A program made the translations under genes and the position numbers. A stretch of 64,000 bases of DNA, from assembly GCF_024357955.1 (NCBI RefSeq), contig NZ_JANEYT010000017.1, forward strand, positions 21,764 through 85,763. Direction: 5' to 3'. Positions within the stretch are counted from its first letter, which is position 1; every line of letters starts with the position of its first letter. The notes under the pieces are model-generated. The model searched no databases. It worked only from the letters and a program-made list of their open reading frames with translations, and was not told the origin of the DNA. Below, in pieces: positions 35,155-44,122 of the stretch. Source of the DNA: Photobacterium pectinilyticum. GTDB taxonomy: Bacteria > Pseudomonadota > Gammaproteobacteria > Enterobacterales > Vibrionaceae.

Positions 35155-36874
35155 ACGTTTTTTTGCCAAGGATATGCGTGCTGCGCTCACCCAAGTTAAG
35201 GAAGAGTTGGGTGCGGATGCGGTCATCATGTCGAATAAAAAGGTTACCGGTGGGGTGGAAATTGTTGCAGCGCTGGACAGTGAGGATCCTCGTGGCCAAC
35301 TGTCATCAGCTGCCAGCAAAACCCGCGAAGAGCTCGCCGAACGGCTTGATAGTGCTAAGCGGCAGCTGGCGGATGATAAGGTTCAGCTGCAATCGCCATC
35401 AAGCCGGTTTGCCAAAGTGCTAAACAATTTTACCGGCCAGTCTGGTGATGCTGAGCAAGGCAGTGGTCAAGGCAATGAAGCCGACTCGTTGTCCGCGCTG
35501 TTGCAGCGCCAGTCCAAGCATTATGGTGACGAGCCGCGTTATGGCCGCCACGATGAGCCCCAGCAATCTGCCAGTCCGTCATATGGTGAACGCCGCTATG
35601 CTGCTGGCGGTGGCAGGGCACAAGAGTCACAGCGTCGCCAGCCGGAGTCTTATTTCAATGATCCTGCTGCTCGTCAGACACCAAGCCGGCATTCAAGCCA
35701 TCAGGCAGGCCGTCAACAAGCGGGTCACCAACAAAGTCGCCACCAGCTCGATATCGGTGATTATCGTCGTCCGGCTGTTCCTCAGGCGGAACCTCTGCAT
35801 GCCTCGCGCTCTGCAGGCCCGGCAGAGAGTCAATTAGAGTCACACCGCTCAGAGTCACGATTTGGTGCACCGAAACCGCCGAAAAATCGTTTAGATCCAA
35901 GTCGCTACGATCCCAAAGCGCGCAACCACAGTACCGGCGAAATCGATGCGATGCGCAATGAAATGGCCTCTATCCGTCGTCTGCTCGAACATCAAGTTTC
36001 TGGCCTAATGTGGCAGGAAATGGAACGTCGTGAGCCGATGCGGGCAATGATGATCAAGCGGTTGGAAAAAATGGGGCTGTCGCAAGAGCTTGCTGATCAG
36101 CTAGCGTGCTATATCCCTGAAGATGTGCCGGCTAACGATGCATGGCCAGCACTGCTGAATCTGCTTTCTGACCAGATTATTACCACCAAAGACAGTATTT
36201 TGGAAAGTGGTGGCGTGGTCGCGCTGCTTGGGCCAACAGGTGTGGGGAAAACCACCACGATTGCCAAGTTGGCTGCACGGGCAGCGATGGAGTTTGGCCC
36301 TGACCAAATTGCCATGGTGACGACTGATACGTTCCGTATCGGCGCCCATGAACAGCTGGCCACTTATGGACGAATTATGGGCTGTCCGGTCAGAGTGGCT
36401 AAAGATGCTGAGGAATTGGCCGATATATTACATCAGTTACGTCATCGTCGCCTGGTTCTGCTTGATACCGCAGGGATGGGACAACGTGATATTCGGCTAT
36501 CGGAGCAACTTGATACCCTGATGCAAAACAGTGGGTCGCAGATCCGCAGCTACTTGGTGCTGCCTTCAACAGCACAGCGCCGGGTGTTGCATGAAACCAT
36601 TGAACACTTCCGCCGTATTCCACTATCGGGCTGCGTACTGACCAAGCTGGACGAATCACTGAGCTTGGGTGAGGTGATCAGCGTATCGATACAGCACGCA
36701 CTACCCATTGCTTATCTTGCTGATGGGCAACGGGTACCGGAAGACATTAAGGTCGCCACGGGGAACTATCTGGTTGCTCGGGCAAATGAATTACTTGAAC
36801 AAGAGTTAAGCCAGCAAACCCACTTCTGGAGTAGCGAAAGCGCTGAGAACCAGGGGGCAGACTTTTATGACTGA
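35144..36874 (+). CDS. flhF: FlhF, SRP-like GTPase that sets polar flagellum position
   Basis: SRP-family GTPase that marks the pole where the flagellum is built. Start TTG at 35144 (MKIKRFFAKDMRAALTQVKE), the invariant FlhF N-terminus, with GGGAAGG upstream. The 576-aa product has the B domain, a long polar linker rich in Gln, His, Arg and Ser (about residues 95-260), and the NG domain with Walker A GPTGVGKT at 363-370, DTFRIGAHEQLATYG, LLDTAGMGQRD and TKLDESLSLGEV. V. cholerae and V. alginolyticus FlhF are about 500 aa; the surplus is in the linker. It overlaps flhG by 8 bases. Confidence 0.94.
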   Translation: MKIKRFFAKDMRAALTQVKEELGADAVIMSNKKVTGGVEIVAALDSEDPRGQLSSAASKTREELAERLDSAKRQLADDKVQLQSPSSRFAKVLNNFTGQSGDAEQGSGQGNEADSLSALLQRQSKHYGDEPRYGRHDEPQQSASPSYGERRYAAGGGRAQESQRRQPESYFNDPAARQTPSRHSSHQAGRQQAGHQQSRHQLDIGDYRRPAVPQAEPLHASRSAGPAESQLESHRSESRFGAPKPPKNRLDPSRYDPKARNHSTGEIDAMRNEMASIRRLLEHQVSGLMWQEMERREPMRAMMIKRLEKMGLSQELADQLACYIPEDVPANDAWPALLNLLSDQIITTKDSILESGGVVALLGPTGVGKTTTIAKLAARAAMEFGPDQIAMVTTDTFRIGAHEQLATYGRIMGCPVRVAKDAEELADILHQLRHRRLVLLDTAGMGQRDIRLSEQLDTLMQNSGSQIRSYLVLPSTAQRRVLHETIEHFRRIPLSGCVLTKLDESLSLGEVISVSIQHALPIAYLADGQRVPEDIKVATGNYLVARANELLEQELSQQTHFWSSESAENQGADFYD

Positions 36875-37757
36875 GAACGCCATGTACGATCAAGCTAGCG
36901 GTTTACGCCGTATGACCCAGCTAACCTCAACCAAAGTGATTACCGTGACTGGCGGTAAGGGGGGCGTGGGGAAAACCAATGTGACCCTGAACATGGCGAT
37001 TTCAATGGCTCGCCAGGGCAAACGGGTCATGGTACTCGATGCCGACCTCGGATTGGCGAATGTCGATGTCATGCTTGGCTTACGTACCGGCCGTAACTTA
37101 TCACATGTGCTGGCAGGGGCGTGCGAGCTTAAAGATATCATTGTCGAAGGCCCATACGGGGTGAAAATTGTCCCGGCCGCTTCCGGCACCCAGAATATGG
37201 CTGAACTGACTGCCGCCCAGCACATGGGGTTGATCCGGGCGTTCAGTACCCTTGAAGACGATATTGATGTGTTGCTGGTCGATACCGCAGCAGGCATTTC
37301 AGACATGGTACTCAGCTTTTCCCGCGCCGCTCAAGATGTGGTGGTCGTGGTCTGTGATGAGCCAACGTCGATCACCGATGCCTACGCCATGATTAAGATC
37401 CTCAGCCGTGAATATGATGTTCAGCGCTTTAAAATAGTGGCTAACATGGTGCGCAGTTACCGAGAGGGTCGCGATCTGTTTATCAAGCTGACTCGGGTGG
37501 CTGAGCGTTTTTTGGATGCCAACCTCGAGCTGGTGGCATGTATTCCACTTGATGATCGGGTTCGCCAGTCGGTGAAACGCCAGAAACTGGTGGTGGAAGC
37601 TTTCCCGCGCAGCCCGGCAGCATTGGCTCTGGGGGCTTTGGCCAACAAAGCGACTATGTGGCCGGTCCCGCAAAGCCCTGGTGGTCATCTGGAATTCTTC
37701 GTTGAAAGGTTGTTGGTCAATACCCGACACCCTCGGGAGGTGCCAGTCAGTGAATAA
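36867..37757 (+). CDS. flhG: FlhG, MinD-like ATPase limiting flagellar number
   Basis: Counterpart of FlhF that restricts the number of polar flagella and in Vibrio also restrains FlrA activity. The 296-aa product begins with the FlhF-activating motif DQASGLRRM at residues 8-16, then the deviant Walker A GGKGGVGKTN, MVLDADLGLANVDVMLGLRT, and LLVDTAAGISDMVLSFSRAA. The C-terminal amphipathic helix for membrane binding is LEFFVERLLVN-like. Overlaps both flhF (8 bases) and fliA (8 bases). Confidence 0.95.
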   Translation: MTENAMYDQASGLRRMTQLTSTKVITVTGGKGGVGKTNVTLNMAISMARQGKRVMVLDADLGLANVDVMLGLRTGRNLSHVLAGACELKDIIVEGPYGVKIVPAASGTQNMAELTAAQHMGLIRAFSTLEDDIDVLLVDTAAGISDMVLSFSRAAQDVVVVVCDEPTSITDAYAMIKILSREYDVQRFKIVANMVRSYREGRDLFIKLTRVAERFLDANLELVACIPLDDRVRQSVKRQKLVVEAFPRSPAALALGALANKATMWPVPQSPGGHLEFFVERLLVNTRHPREVPVSE

Positions 37758-38472
37758 GGCATTAACCTATGGGCGTTACCAGCCGAGCCCGCAGGCTTTT
37801 ATCGAACGTTACTCGTCATTGGTTAAGCGTATTGCCCATCACCTTATGGGCCGCTTGCCGCCAAGCGTGATGTTGGAAGATCTCATTCAGGCGGGTATGA
37901 TTGGCCTGCTTGAAGCTCAGAAAAACTACGACCCGACCAAGGGGGCGAGTTTCGAAACCTTTGCCGGCATCCGCATTCGCGGGGCCATGCTGGATGATAT
38001 CCGCCGCGGGGATTGGGTTCCTCGCTCTGTATACAAAAACAACCGACGTATTGCTGAAGCCATTTCGGCCCTTGAAGGTACTCTCGGCCGGGATCCCAAT
38101 GATCAGGAAATTGCGGCATATCTCGAAATGACGCTAGAACAGTACCACCAAGCCTTAAATGATGTTAATTGTGGTCGTTTAGTGGGTATGGATGATCTAG
38201 GGGTTGCTGAAGACACCGTCGCAAATGAAGAATCGGTTGAAGAAAATCTTCCCTTTCAGGGGGTTGTAGATGATAATTTTCGTCAATCTTTGGCCGGAGC
38301 GATCAAAACCCTGCCTGAAAGAGAAGCATTAGTTTTGTCCCTGTACTACGACGAGGAGCTAAACCTCAAAGAGATAGGGGCGGTTATCGGGGTGAGTGAA
38401 TCCCGAGTTTGCCAGATTCACAGTCAGGCGATGCAACGTTTGCGGTCCAAGTTGACTGCGTGGACTTCGTAA
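37750..38472 (+). CDS. fliA: FliA, sigma-28 factor
   Basis: Flagellar sigma factor for late genes such as the flagellin (promoter at 10979 in this window) and some chemotaxis/motor genes. The GTG at 37750 gives the family N-terminus MNKALTYGRYQPS and has a GGGAGG site 8-10 bases upstream; an in-frame ATG at 37681 lies deep inside flhG. The 240-aa product has sigma region 2 (LVKRIAHHLMGRLPPSVMLE, DLIQAGMIGLLEAQKNYDPT, FETFAGIRIRGAMLDDIRRG) and region 4 (TLPEREALVLSLYYDEELNL, IGVSESRVCQIHSQAMQRLR). The anti-sigma factor FlgM is not in the window. Confidence 0.96.
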   Translation: MNKALTYGRYQPSPQAFIERYSSLVKRIAHHLMGRLPPSVMLEDLIQAGMIGLLEAQKNYDPTKGASFETFAGIRIRGAMLDDIRRGDWVPRSVYKNNRRIAEAISALEGTLGRDPNDQEIAAYLEMTLEQYHQALNDVNCGRLVGMDDLGVAEDTVANEESVEENLPFQGVVDDNFRQSLAGAIKTLPEREALVLSLYYDEELNLKEIGAVIGVSESRVCQIHSQAMQRLRSKLTAWTS

Positions 38473-38513
38473 TAAACACACTATAAAACACTGATAATTC
38501 AGTGGGGGCAACT

Positions 38514-38897
38514 TTGAATAAAAACATGAAAATCCTCATTGTTGATGATTTCTCAACAATGCGCCGAATCGTAAAGAATTTGCTGCGTGATCTGGGCTTC
38601 AACAATACCCAGGAGGCGGATGATGGATTGACTGCGCTACCGATGCTGAAAAAGGGCGGTTTTGACTTTGTCGTGACGGACTGGAACATGCCGGGCATGC
38701 AGGGTATTGATCTACTCAAGCATATCCGTGCCGATGCCGAACTCAAGCACCTGCCTGTGTTGATGATCACCGCGGAAGCCAAGCGTGAGCAGATCATTGA
38801 AGCTGCCCAAGCCGGTGTTAATGGCTATATCGTCAAGCCATTTACTGCCGCAACGCTAAAAGAGAAGCTTGATAAAATCTTCGAGCGTATGCAGTAA
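38514..38897 (+). CDS. cheY: CheY, chemotaxis response regulator
   Basis: Diffusible response regulator that binds FliM when phosphorylated by CheA. The 127-aa product (start TTG at 38514, with GGGGGC 5-10 bases upstream; alternatives are GTG at 38502 and ATG at 38526) shows the acidic pocket [14 protein letters not shown], the phospho-acceptor Asp56 in [12 protein letters not shown], the conserved Thr of [10 protein letters not shown] and Lys of [11 protein letters not shown]. It is the flagellar-cluster CheY (CheY3 type in V. cholerae). The gene follows fliA closely. Confidence 0.95.
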   Translation: MNKNMKILIVDDFSTMRRIVKNLLRDLGFNNTQEADDGLTALPMLKKGGFDFVVTDWNMPGMQGIDLLKHIRADAELKHLPVLMITAEAKREQIIEAAQAGVNGYIVKPFTAATLKEKLDKIFERMQ

Positions 38898-38931
38898 AGC
38901 ACTTTTCGGGCATCAAAGGACAATAATAACA

Positions 38932-39651
38932 ATGATTACACTCGAACAGGCGAAACAGCTTGTCAGTCTGCTTGAATCCAGCGATCAGGATGGCGCAAAT
39001 ACACTATTTACCCGTTTGGTGTCAGATAGTCGTGATCCCGTCTATGAAGAAGTGGGCAAGTTGACACGCCAACTTCATGATTCGTTGGCTAATTTCCGCC
39101 TTGATCCCCGTGTTACCGATTTAGCAAAAACGGAAATCCCTGATGCACGCGACCGGTTGTCTTATGTGATAGACAAAACCGAGTCCGCCGCCAACAAAAC
39201 CATGGACGCTGTCGATAGCATCCAACCAGTGGCAGATCAGCTCGGGGATACCTTACAACAGGTTTATCCAAGATGGCAGCGCTTGATGGGTGGACAGATT
39301 GCCCTTAATGAATTTAAGTCGCTCTGCCACGATATCAGCGGGTTGCTCACTCAGGTCGAGAGTGATAGCACGATACTGCGTACCCAGTTGACTGAAATTC
39401 TCATGGCTCAGGACTTCCAGGATCTGACCGGCCAAATCATTCGCAAGGTGATCGAGCTGGTTCATGAAGTTGAAGATCAATTGGTTGAAATTCTCAAAGC
39501 GTTTGGCATGGAACAAGAAGACCGAACCGACGCGCTGCGTGAAGAGCGGCTCCTTGTTCCTGAAGGGCCTATCGTCAACAGCGACAGTCGCGAGAATGTC
39601 ATGTCCTCTCAGGATGACGTTGACGATCTGCTGTCGAGCCTAGGATTTTAA
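38932..39651 (+). CDS. cheZ: CheZ, CheY-P phosphatase
   Basis: Removes phosphate from CheY-P to end the tumble/reversal signal. The ATG at 38932, with AAGGA upstream, gives a 239-aa product starting MITLEQAKQLVSLLESS. It has the long helical hairpin, the catalytic region MAQDFQDLTGQIIRKVI with the acid and Gln residues, and the C-terminal CheY-binding peptide SQDDVDDLLSSLGF. Length is normal. Confidence 0.95.
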   Translation: MITLEQAKQLVSLLESSDQDGANTLFTRLVSDSRDPVYEEVGKLTRQLHDSLANFRLDPRVTDLAKTEIPDARDRLSYVIDKTESAANKTMDAVDSIQPVADQLGDTLQQVYPRWQRLMGGQIALNEFKSLCHDISGLLTQVESDSTILRTQLTEILMAQDFQDLTGQIIRKVIELVHEVEDQLVEILKAFGMEQEDRTDALREERLLVPEGPIVNSDSRENVMSSQDDVDDLLSSLGF

Positions 39652-39660
39652 GGGAACAAT

Positions 39661-41991
39661 ATGAGCTTTGATTTAGACGAAGATATCCTACAGGACTTTT
39701 TGATTGAAGCCGGGGAGATCCTCGAGCTGCTTTCGGAGCAGTTGGTTGAGTTAGAACGCAGTCCGGATGACTCGGAGCTACTCAATGCGATTTTCCGTGG
39801 CTTTCACACCGTAAAAGGTGGCGCAGGGTTCCTTTCCCTGACCGAGCTGGTAGACGCTTGCCATGGTGCCGAAAATATCTTTGATTTACTAAGAACGGGC
39901 AAGCGTAGCGTCACATCTGAGCTGATGGATGTGATCCTCGAAGCGTTGGATACCATTAACGTGATGTTTGCCCAGGTTCAGGAACGCGAGCCCGTCGAGC
40001 CGGCTGAGCCATCGCTGCTCGAAGCCCTGCACCGGTTCAGTCTACCGCCCTCAGAGCAAGAGTTGGCCATGGCCAGTGGCGGCCAGATGAGCGGCCCGGA
40101 GGCAATCGTTGACGTTGCTATCGAGTCAGCTATGGCTGCATCAAGTATGGCACCGGTAGCCGCTGTACCTGTCGATGAGCCCGCTGTCGCATCATCAGGT
40201 GATGTCGCCATTGCCGGTGATTCTGTTGATGATATTACCCAGGATGAATTCGATCGCTTGCTTGACGAGCTACACGGAAAAGGGCGAGGCCCTTCTGATG
40301 TGGTAACCGTTCAAGAGGCGGCACCGGCTTCCCTTTCCCCTGTTGTAGACACTGATATCGTCAACCAAATTCAGTCTGAAAGTGGCGATATCACCGATGA
40401 TGAATTTGAGCGTTTGCTCGATGAGTTGCACGGTGCCGGTAACGCGCCCGGAAGCAATAACTTCAGCTCGCCAGTGACGAATGAGCCTGTCAACCAAGTT
40501 CCAGTGTATCAAGCCCCTGTTAGTCAAGAGTCTGTTAGTCAAGCGTCTGTCAGTCCAGTGCCGGCGAGTTCAGCTCAAGGCATGAGCGGCAATGACGACT
40601 TGATGACCGATGATGAGTTTGAACGTCTGCTGGATGAACTTCATGGCGTGGGCAAAGGGCCTTCCGAGGATGAGCTCGACATGGCCACCAAGTCGGTTGC
40701 CGACATGCTGGGTGATGGCATTACTCAAGGGCAACCTCACGTTTCGGCTCCCGCTCAGCCTCAAACACAGCCTGTGGCTGAGCGACGCGCTAAGCCTGCA
40801 GCTGGCAAAGAGAAGGCTAAAGCTGGCGATGCAACGGTGCGGGTTGATACCTCAACGCTCGATACCATTATGAATATGGTCGGTGAGCTAGTCTTGGTGC
40901 GTAACCGTTTGGTTAGCCTTGGCCTGAATACGAATGACGAAGAGATGTCCAAAGCGGTTGCCAACCTGGATGTGGTCACTGCAGATCTGCAGGGTGCGGT
41001 AATGAAAACCCGGATGCAGCCAATCAAGAAAGTCTTCGGCCGTTTTCCTCGGGTGGTGCGTGACTTGGCGCGCAATCTCAATAAAGATATTGTGCTGGAA
41101 ATGCGCGGCGAAGAGACCGATTTGGATAAAAATCTGGTTGAGGCGCTTGCCGATCCGTTGGTTCACTTGGTACGCAACTCGGTTGACCATGGTATTGAAA
41201 TGCCAGCTATCCGTGAGAAAGCGGGTAAACCAAGGGTAGGGACGGTATTGCTGTCTGCTTCCCAAGAAGGCGACCATATCTTGCTGACCATTGAGGATGA
41301 TGGCGGCGGTATGGATCCGGATAAGCTGCGTGGTATCGCTGTTGAGCGTGGTGTAATGGATGCCGATACGGCATCGCGCCTGACCGATAGCGAGTGTTAT
41401 AACCTGATTTTTGCCCCTGGCTTCTCGACCAAAAAAGAGATCTCCGATATCTCTGGCCGCGGTGTCGGTATGGATGTGGTGAAAACCGGGATCACCCAGC
41501 TGAACGGTTCAATATCGATTGACTCAGCCCTGGGTAAAGGCACGCGGATTGATATCAAGGTTCCTCTGACGTTGGCGATACTGCCAACGCTGATGGTGGG
41601 TGTGGCTGAACAACCCTTTGCCCTTCCGCTGGCAAGCGTTAATGAGATCTTCCACCTTGATTTGCGCAAAACCAATACGGTCGATGGTCAGTTGACCATT
41701 ATTGTGCGCGACAAGGCTATCCCACTCTTCTACTTACAAGACTGGTTATCGGGCGCCGGTGTACAGCAGCGCGAGCGTGACCATGGCCATGTGGTGATTG
41801 TCCAGAACGGTCACCAGAGAATTGGCTTTGTGGTTGATACCTTAATTGGCCAGGAAGAAGTGGTGATCAAGCCGTTAGATGAGTTGTTGCAAGGGACGCC
41901 GGGAATGGCGGGTGCGACGATTACCAGCGATGGTCATATTGCCTTGATCCTAGATGTCCCTAATCTGCTTAAGCACTACGCTAGCCGTTAA
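39661..41991 (+). CDS. cheA: CheA, chemotaxis histidine kinase
   Basis: Signal-transducing kinase of chemoreceptor arrays. The 776-aa product has the HPt domain with phospho-His49 (FRGFHTVKGGAGFLSL), a long linker (about 115-385), dimerisation domain (DTIMNMVGELVLVRNRLVSL), HATPase (NSVDHGIEMP, DDGGGMDPDKL, GRGVGMDVVKT) and a CheW-like domain at the end. The linker contains three copies of an 18-residue motif DEFxRLLDELHGxGxxPS at 195-212, 247-264 and 318-335, separated by Ala/Pro/Ser/Val-rich spacers with short VSQ repeats. The linker in Vibrio CheA is the region that docks ParP at the pole; linking these motifs to that role is an inference. A P2 CheY-binding domain of the enteric type is not apparent. 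Confidence 0.95.
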   Translation: MSFDLDEDILQDFLIEAGEILELLSEQLVELERSPDDSELLNAIFRGFHTVKGGAGFLSLTELVDACHGAENIFDLLRTGKRSVTSELMDVILEALDTINVMFAQVQEREPVEPAEPSLLEALHRFSLPPSEQELAMASGGQMSGPEAIVDVAIESAMAASSMAPVAAVPVDEPAVASSGDVAIAGDSVDDITQDEFDRLLDELHGKGRGPSDVVTVQEAAPASLSPVVDTDIVNQIQSESGDITDDEFERLLDELHGAGNAPGSNNFSSPVTNEPVNQVPVYQAPVSQESVSQASVSPVPASSAQGMSGNDDLMTDDEFERLLDELHGVGKGPSEDELDMATKSVADMLGDGITQGQPHVSAPAQPQTQPVAERRAKPAAGKEKAKAGDATVRVDTSTLDTIMNMVGELVLVRNRLVSLGLNTNDEEMSKAVANLDVVTADLQGAVMKTRMQPIKKVFGRFPRVVRDLARNLNKDIVLEMRGEETDLDKNLVEALADPLVHLVRNSVDHGIEMPAIREKAGKPRVGTVLLSASQEGDHILLTIEDDGGGMDPDKLRGIAVERGVMDADTASRLTDSECYNLIFAPGFSTKKEISDISGRGVGMDVVKTGITQLNGSISIDSALGKGTRIDIKVPLTLAILPTLMVGVAEQPFALPLASVNEIFHLDLRKTNTVDGQLTIIVRDKAIPLFYLQDWLSGAGVQQRERDHGHVVIVQNGHQRIGFVVDTLIGQEEVVIKPLDELLQGTPGMAGATITSDGHIALILDVPNLLKHYASR
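40243..40665 (+). repeat. Three-copy 18-residue motif in CheA linker
   Basis: In-frame degenerate repeats at 40243-40296, 40399-40452 and 40612-40665 encode DEFDRLLDELHGKGRGPS, DEFERLLDELHGAGNAPG and DEFERLLDELHGVGKGPS. The DNA of the copies has diverged in synonymous positions, so the amino acids, not the DNA, are kept. Spacers are 34 and 53 residues. Confidence 0.9.
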
Positions 41992-42010
41992 TCAAACAAT
42001 AATAAGGCCA

Positions 42011-42039
42011 AATGGCTTCCCTATTCATGGGAAGCCATT
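42011..42039 (+). terminator. Hairpin between cheA and cheB
   Basis: A perfect 11-bp inverted repeat, AATGGCTTCCC and GGGAAGCCATT, with the 7-base loop TATTCAT, 20 bases after the cheA stop in a 117-base gap. No T tract follows, so it is more plausibly an mRNA processing or partial attenuation element than a full terminator. Confidence 0.5.
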
Positions 42040-42108
42040 GCCGTTAAACAAACTCATAGAAAGCCTGTTCAAAGGCGCAAAGTTTGTCATCTACAGGATA
42101 AAATTAAC

Positions 42109-43332
42109 ATGGCAGTAAAAGTATTGGTGGTGGATGATTCAAGCTTTTTCCGCCGGCGCGTGAGTGAAATTCTCAATGCTGATCCAAGGTTGGAAGTGGT
42201 CGGCAATGCAATCAACGGCAAGGAAGCGGTTGAGATGGCGGCACGTATTCAACCTGATGTGATCACCATGGATATTGAAATGCCGGTGATGGACGGGATC
42301 ACCGCTGTGCGTGAAATCATGCAAGCCAATCCGACGCCGATTTTGATGTTCTCCTCGCTGACTCACGAAGGGGCGAAAGCGACGCTTGACGCCCTTGATG
42401 CTGGGGCGCTGGATTTTCTACCGAAGAAGTTTGAAGATATCGCCCGTAACCGGGATGAAGCGATTAGCCAGCTGCAAAAGCGGGTGACAGAACTCGCCCG
42501 CAAGCGAGTCTTCATGCGCCGTCCGGTACGTTCTGCAATGTCAGCAACAGCAGCAGGGCGTGAATCTTCTCTAGACTCCTCTCGTGAGTCAACCCGTGCG
42601 CCTGCCTCTGCCTTATCGGCGCGTAATACGTTGGCTGGCAGAAGCGTGCCGTCGAAGGAAAGTGTCAAGCCAGTGGCTCAGTTATCCGCCTTGCGTCAGC
42701 CTGTTGCTCGTCCTGCTGTGGCCAAGCCAGCGGCTCGTTTCAAGGCTTCCGGCAAAAAGTATCAGTTGATGGCTATTGGTACCTCGACCGGTGGCCCGGT
42801 AGCACTACAGAAAATCCTCACCGCATTGCCAGCAAACTTCCCGTTGCCGATTGTACTTATCCAGCATATGCCTGCGACTTTCACCGCCGCCTTTGCTGCT
42901 AGGCTCGATAACCTATGCAAAATTGGTGTTAAGGAAGCGCAAGATGGCGATGTCCTTAAACCGGGTATGGCTTATCTTGCGCCGGGGGGGATGCAGATGA
43001 TGCTGGACGGCCGTCCGGGCTCGGCACGACTGCGTATTATTGATGGCGGTGATCGAATGAATTACAAGCCGTGTGTCGATGTGACATTCGGCTCTGCCGC
43101 CAAGATCTATCATGACAAAGTCTTGTCTATGGTATTGACCGGCATGGGTGCCGATGGCCGAGAAGGTGCACGAATGCTTAAAAGCAGCGGTGCAACGATT
43201 TGGGCGCAGGATGAAGACAGTTGTGTCGTGTACGGTATGCCTCAGGCGGTAGCCAAGGCGGGGATCTCGTCAGAAGATCTACCGCTGGAGCGTATTGCCG
43301 AGCGTATTACGGTAGAGCTTGGGCTCGCGTAG
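42109..43332 (+). CDS. cheB: CheB, chemoreceptor methylesterase/deamidase
   Basis: Demethylates receptors for adaptation. The 407-aa product has a receiver domain with Asp55 ([13 protein letters not shown]), a Ser/Ala/Arg-rich linker of about 60 residues (about 150-215), and a methylesterase domain with the catalytic Ser ([16 protein letters not shown]), His ([20 protein letters not shown]) and Asp ([16 protein letters not shown]). The linker is longer than in enteric CheB. CheR, its partner, is not in the window; in Vibrio it lies near flgA on the far side of flgB. Confidence 0.95.
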   Translation: MAVKVLVVDDSSFFRRRVSEILNADPRLEVVGNAINGKEAVEMAARIQPDVITMDIEMPVMDGITAVREIMQANPTPILMFSSLTHEGAKATLDALDAGALDFLPKKFEDIARNRDEAISQLQKRVTELARKRVFMRRPVRSAMSATAAGRESSLDSSRESTRAPASALSARNTLAGRSVPSKESVKPVAQLSALRQPVARPAVAKPAARFKASGKKYQLMAIGTSTGGPVALQKILTALPANFPLPIVLIQHMPATFTAAFAARLDNLCKIGVKEAQDGDVLKPGMAYLAPGGMQMMLDGRPGSARLRIIDGGDRMNYKPCVDVTFGSAAKIYHDKVLSMVLTGMGADGREGARMLKSSGATIWAQDEDSCVVYGMPQAVAKAGISSEDLPLERIAERITVELGLA

Positions 43333-43342
43333 GGAGTGTACC

Positions 43343-44122
43343 TTGATAGTCTGGAGTATTGCTAACCAGAAAGGGGGCGTGGGCAAAACCACGACCACTG
43401 TCGCTCTGGCGGGATTGCTGAGCGAGCGTAACAAGCGGGTTTTGCTGGTGGATACCGATCCACATTCATCGCTGACCACATACCTGAACTTTGACGCCGA
43501 TGGTGTACCTGCCAGTTTGTTTGATTTGTTCCAATTAACCGAGATCAAGCGTGATACAGTCAAACCGGTGATCCTGCGCACCCAGTTCAACAACATCGAT
43601 ATTATCCCTGCCCATATGTCGCTGGCGACCCTGGACAGGGTGATGGGTAATCGCGGTGGTATGGGGCTGGTGCTTAGAAAAGCGCTGCAGTGTTTGGCTG
43701 ACGACTATGATTACGTATTGATTGACTGCCCGCCTATTCTCGGGGTCATGATGGTCAATGCGCTGGCAGCCAGTGATCGTATCTTGATCCCGGTGCAGAC
43801 CGAGTTTCTTGCAATGAAAGGTCTCGAGCGGATGATGCGCACCTTGGATATCATGCAAAAATCACGTCGCTCGCCGTTTAAGGTCACGATTGTACCCACC
43901 ATGTATGACAAACGGACGAGGGCATCGCTGCAGACTCTGCAGGAGTTGAAACTGCGCTTCCCTGAGCAAGTCTGGGCATCGGCCGTTCCGATCGATACTA
44001 AGTTCCGAGATGCGAGTATCAAACATATGCCACCGTCACTTTACTCACGCAGTAGCCGTGGGGTTTTTGCGTATAAAACGCTATTGAATTATTTGGGGCG
44101 CCTGCAACAGGATGACCGATAA
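43343..44122 (+). CDS. parC: ParC, ParA-like ATPase for polar chemotaxis arrays
   Basis: ParA-family ATPase that in Vibrio recruits chemotaxis arrays to the cell pole and segregates them at division. The TTG at 43343 gives MIVWSIANQKGGVGKTTTTV, the family N-terminus, with GGGAG upstream; the in-frame 43319 start lies within cheB. The 259-aa product has the deviant Walker A KGGVGKTTTT, LVDTDPHSSLTTYL, and the DYVLIDCPPILGVMMVNALA segment. It overlaps parP by 11 bases, which supports a pair. This is the chemotaxis-linked ParA, distinct from chromosome-partition ParA. Confidence 0.9.
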   Translation: MIVWSIANQKGGVGKTTTTVALAGLLSERNKRVLLVDTDPHSSLTTYLNFDADGVPASLFDLFQLTEIKRDTVKPVILRTQFNNIDIIPAHMSLATLDRVMGNRGGMGLVLRKALQCLADDYDYVLIDCPPILGVMMVNALAASDRILIPVQTEFLAMKGLERMMRTLDIMQKSRRSPFKVTIVPTMYDKRTRASLQTLQELKLRFPEQVWASAVPIDTKFRDASIKHMPPSLYSRSSRGVFAYKTLLNYLGRLQQDDR

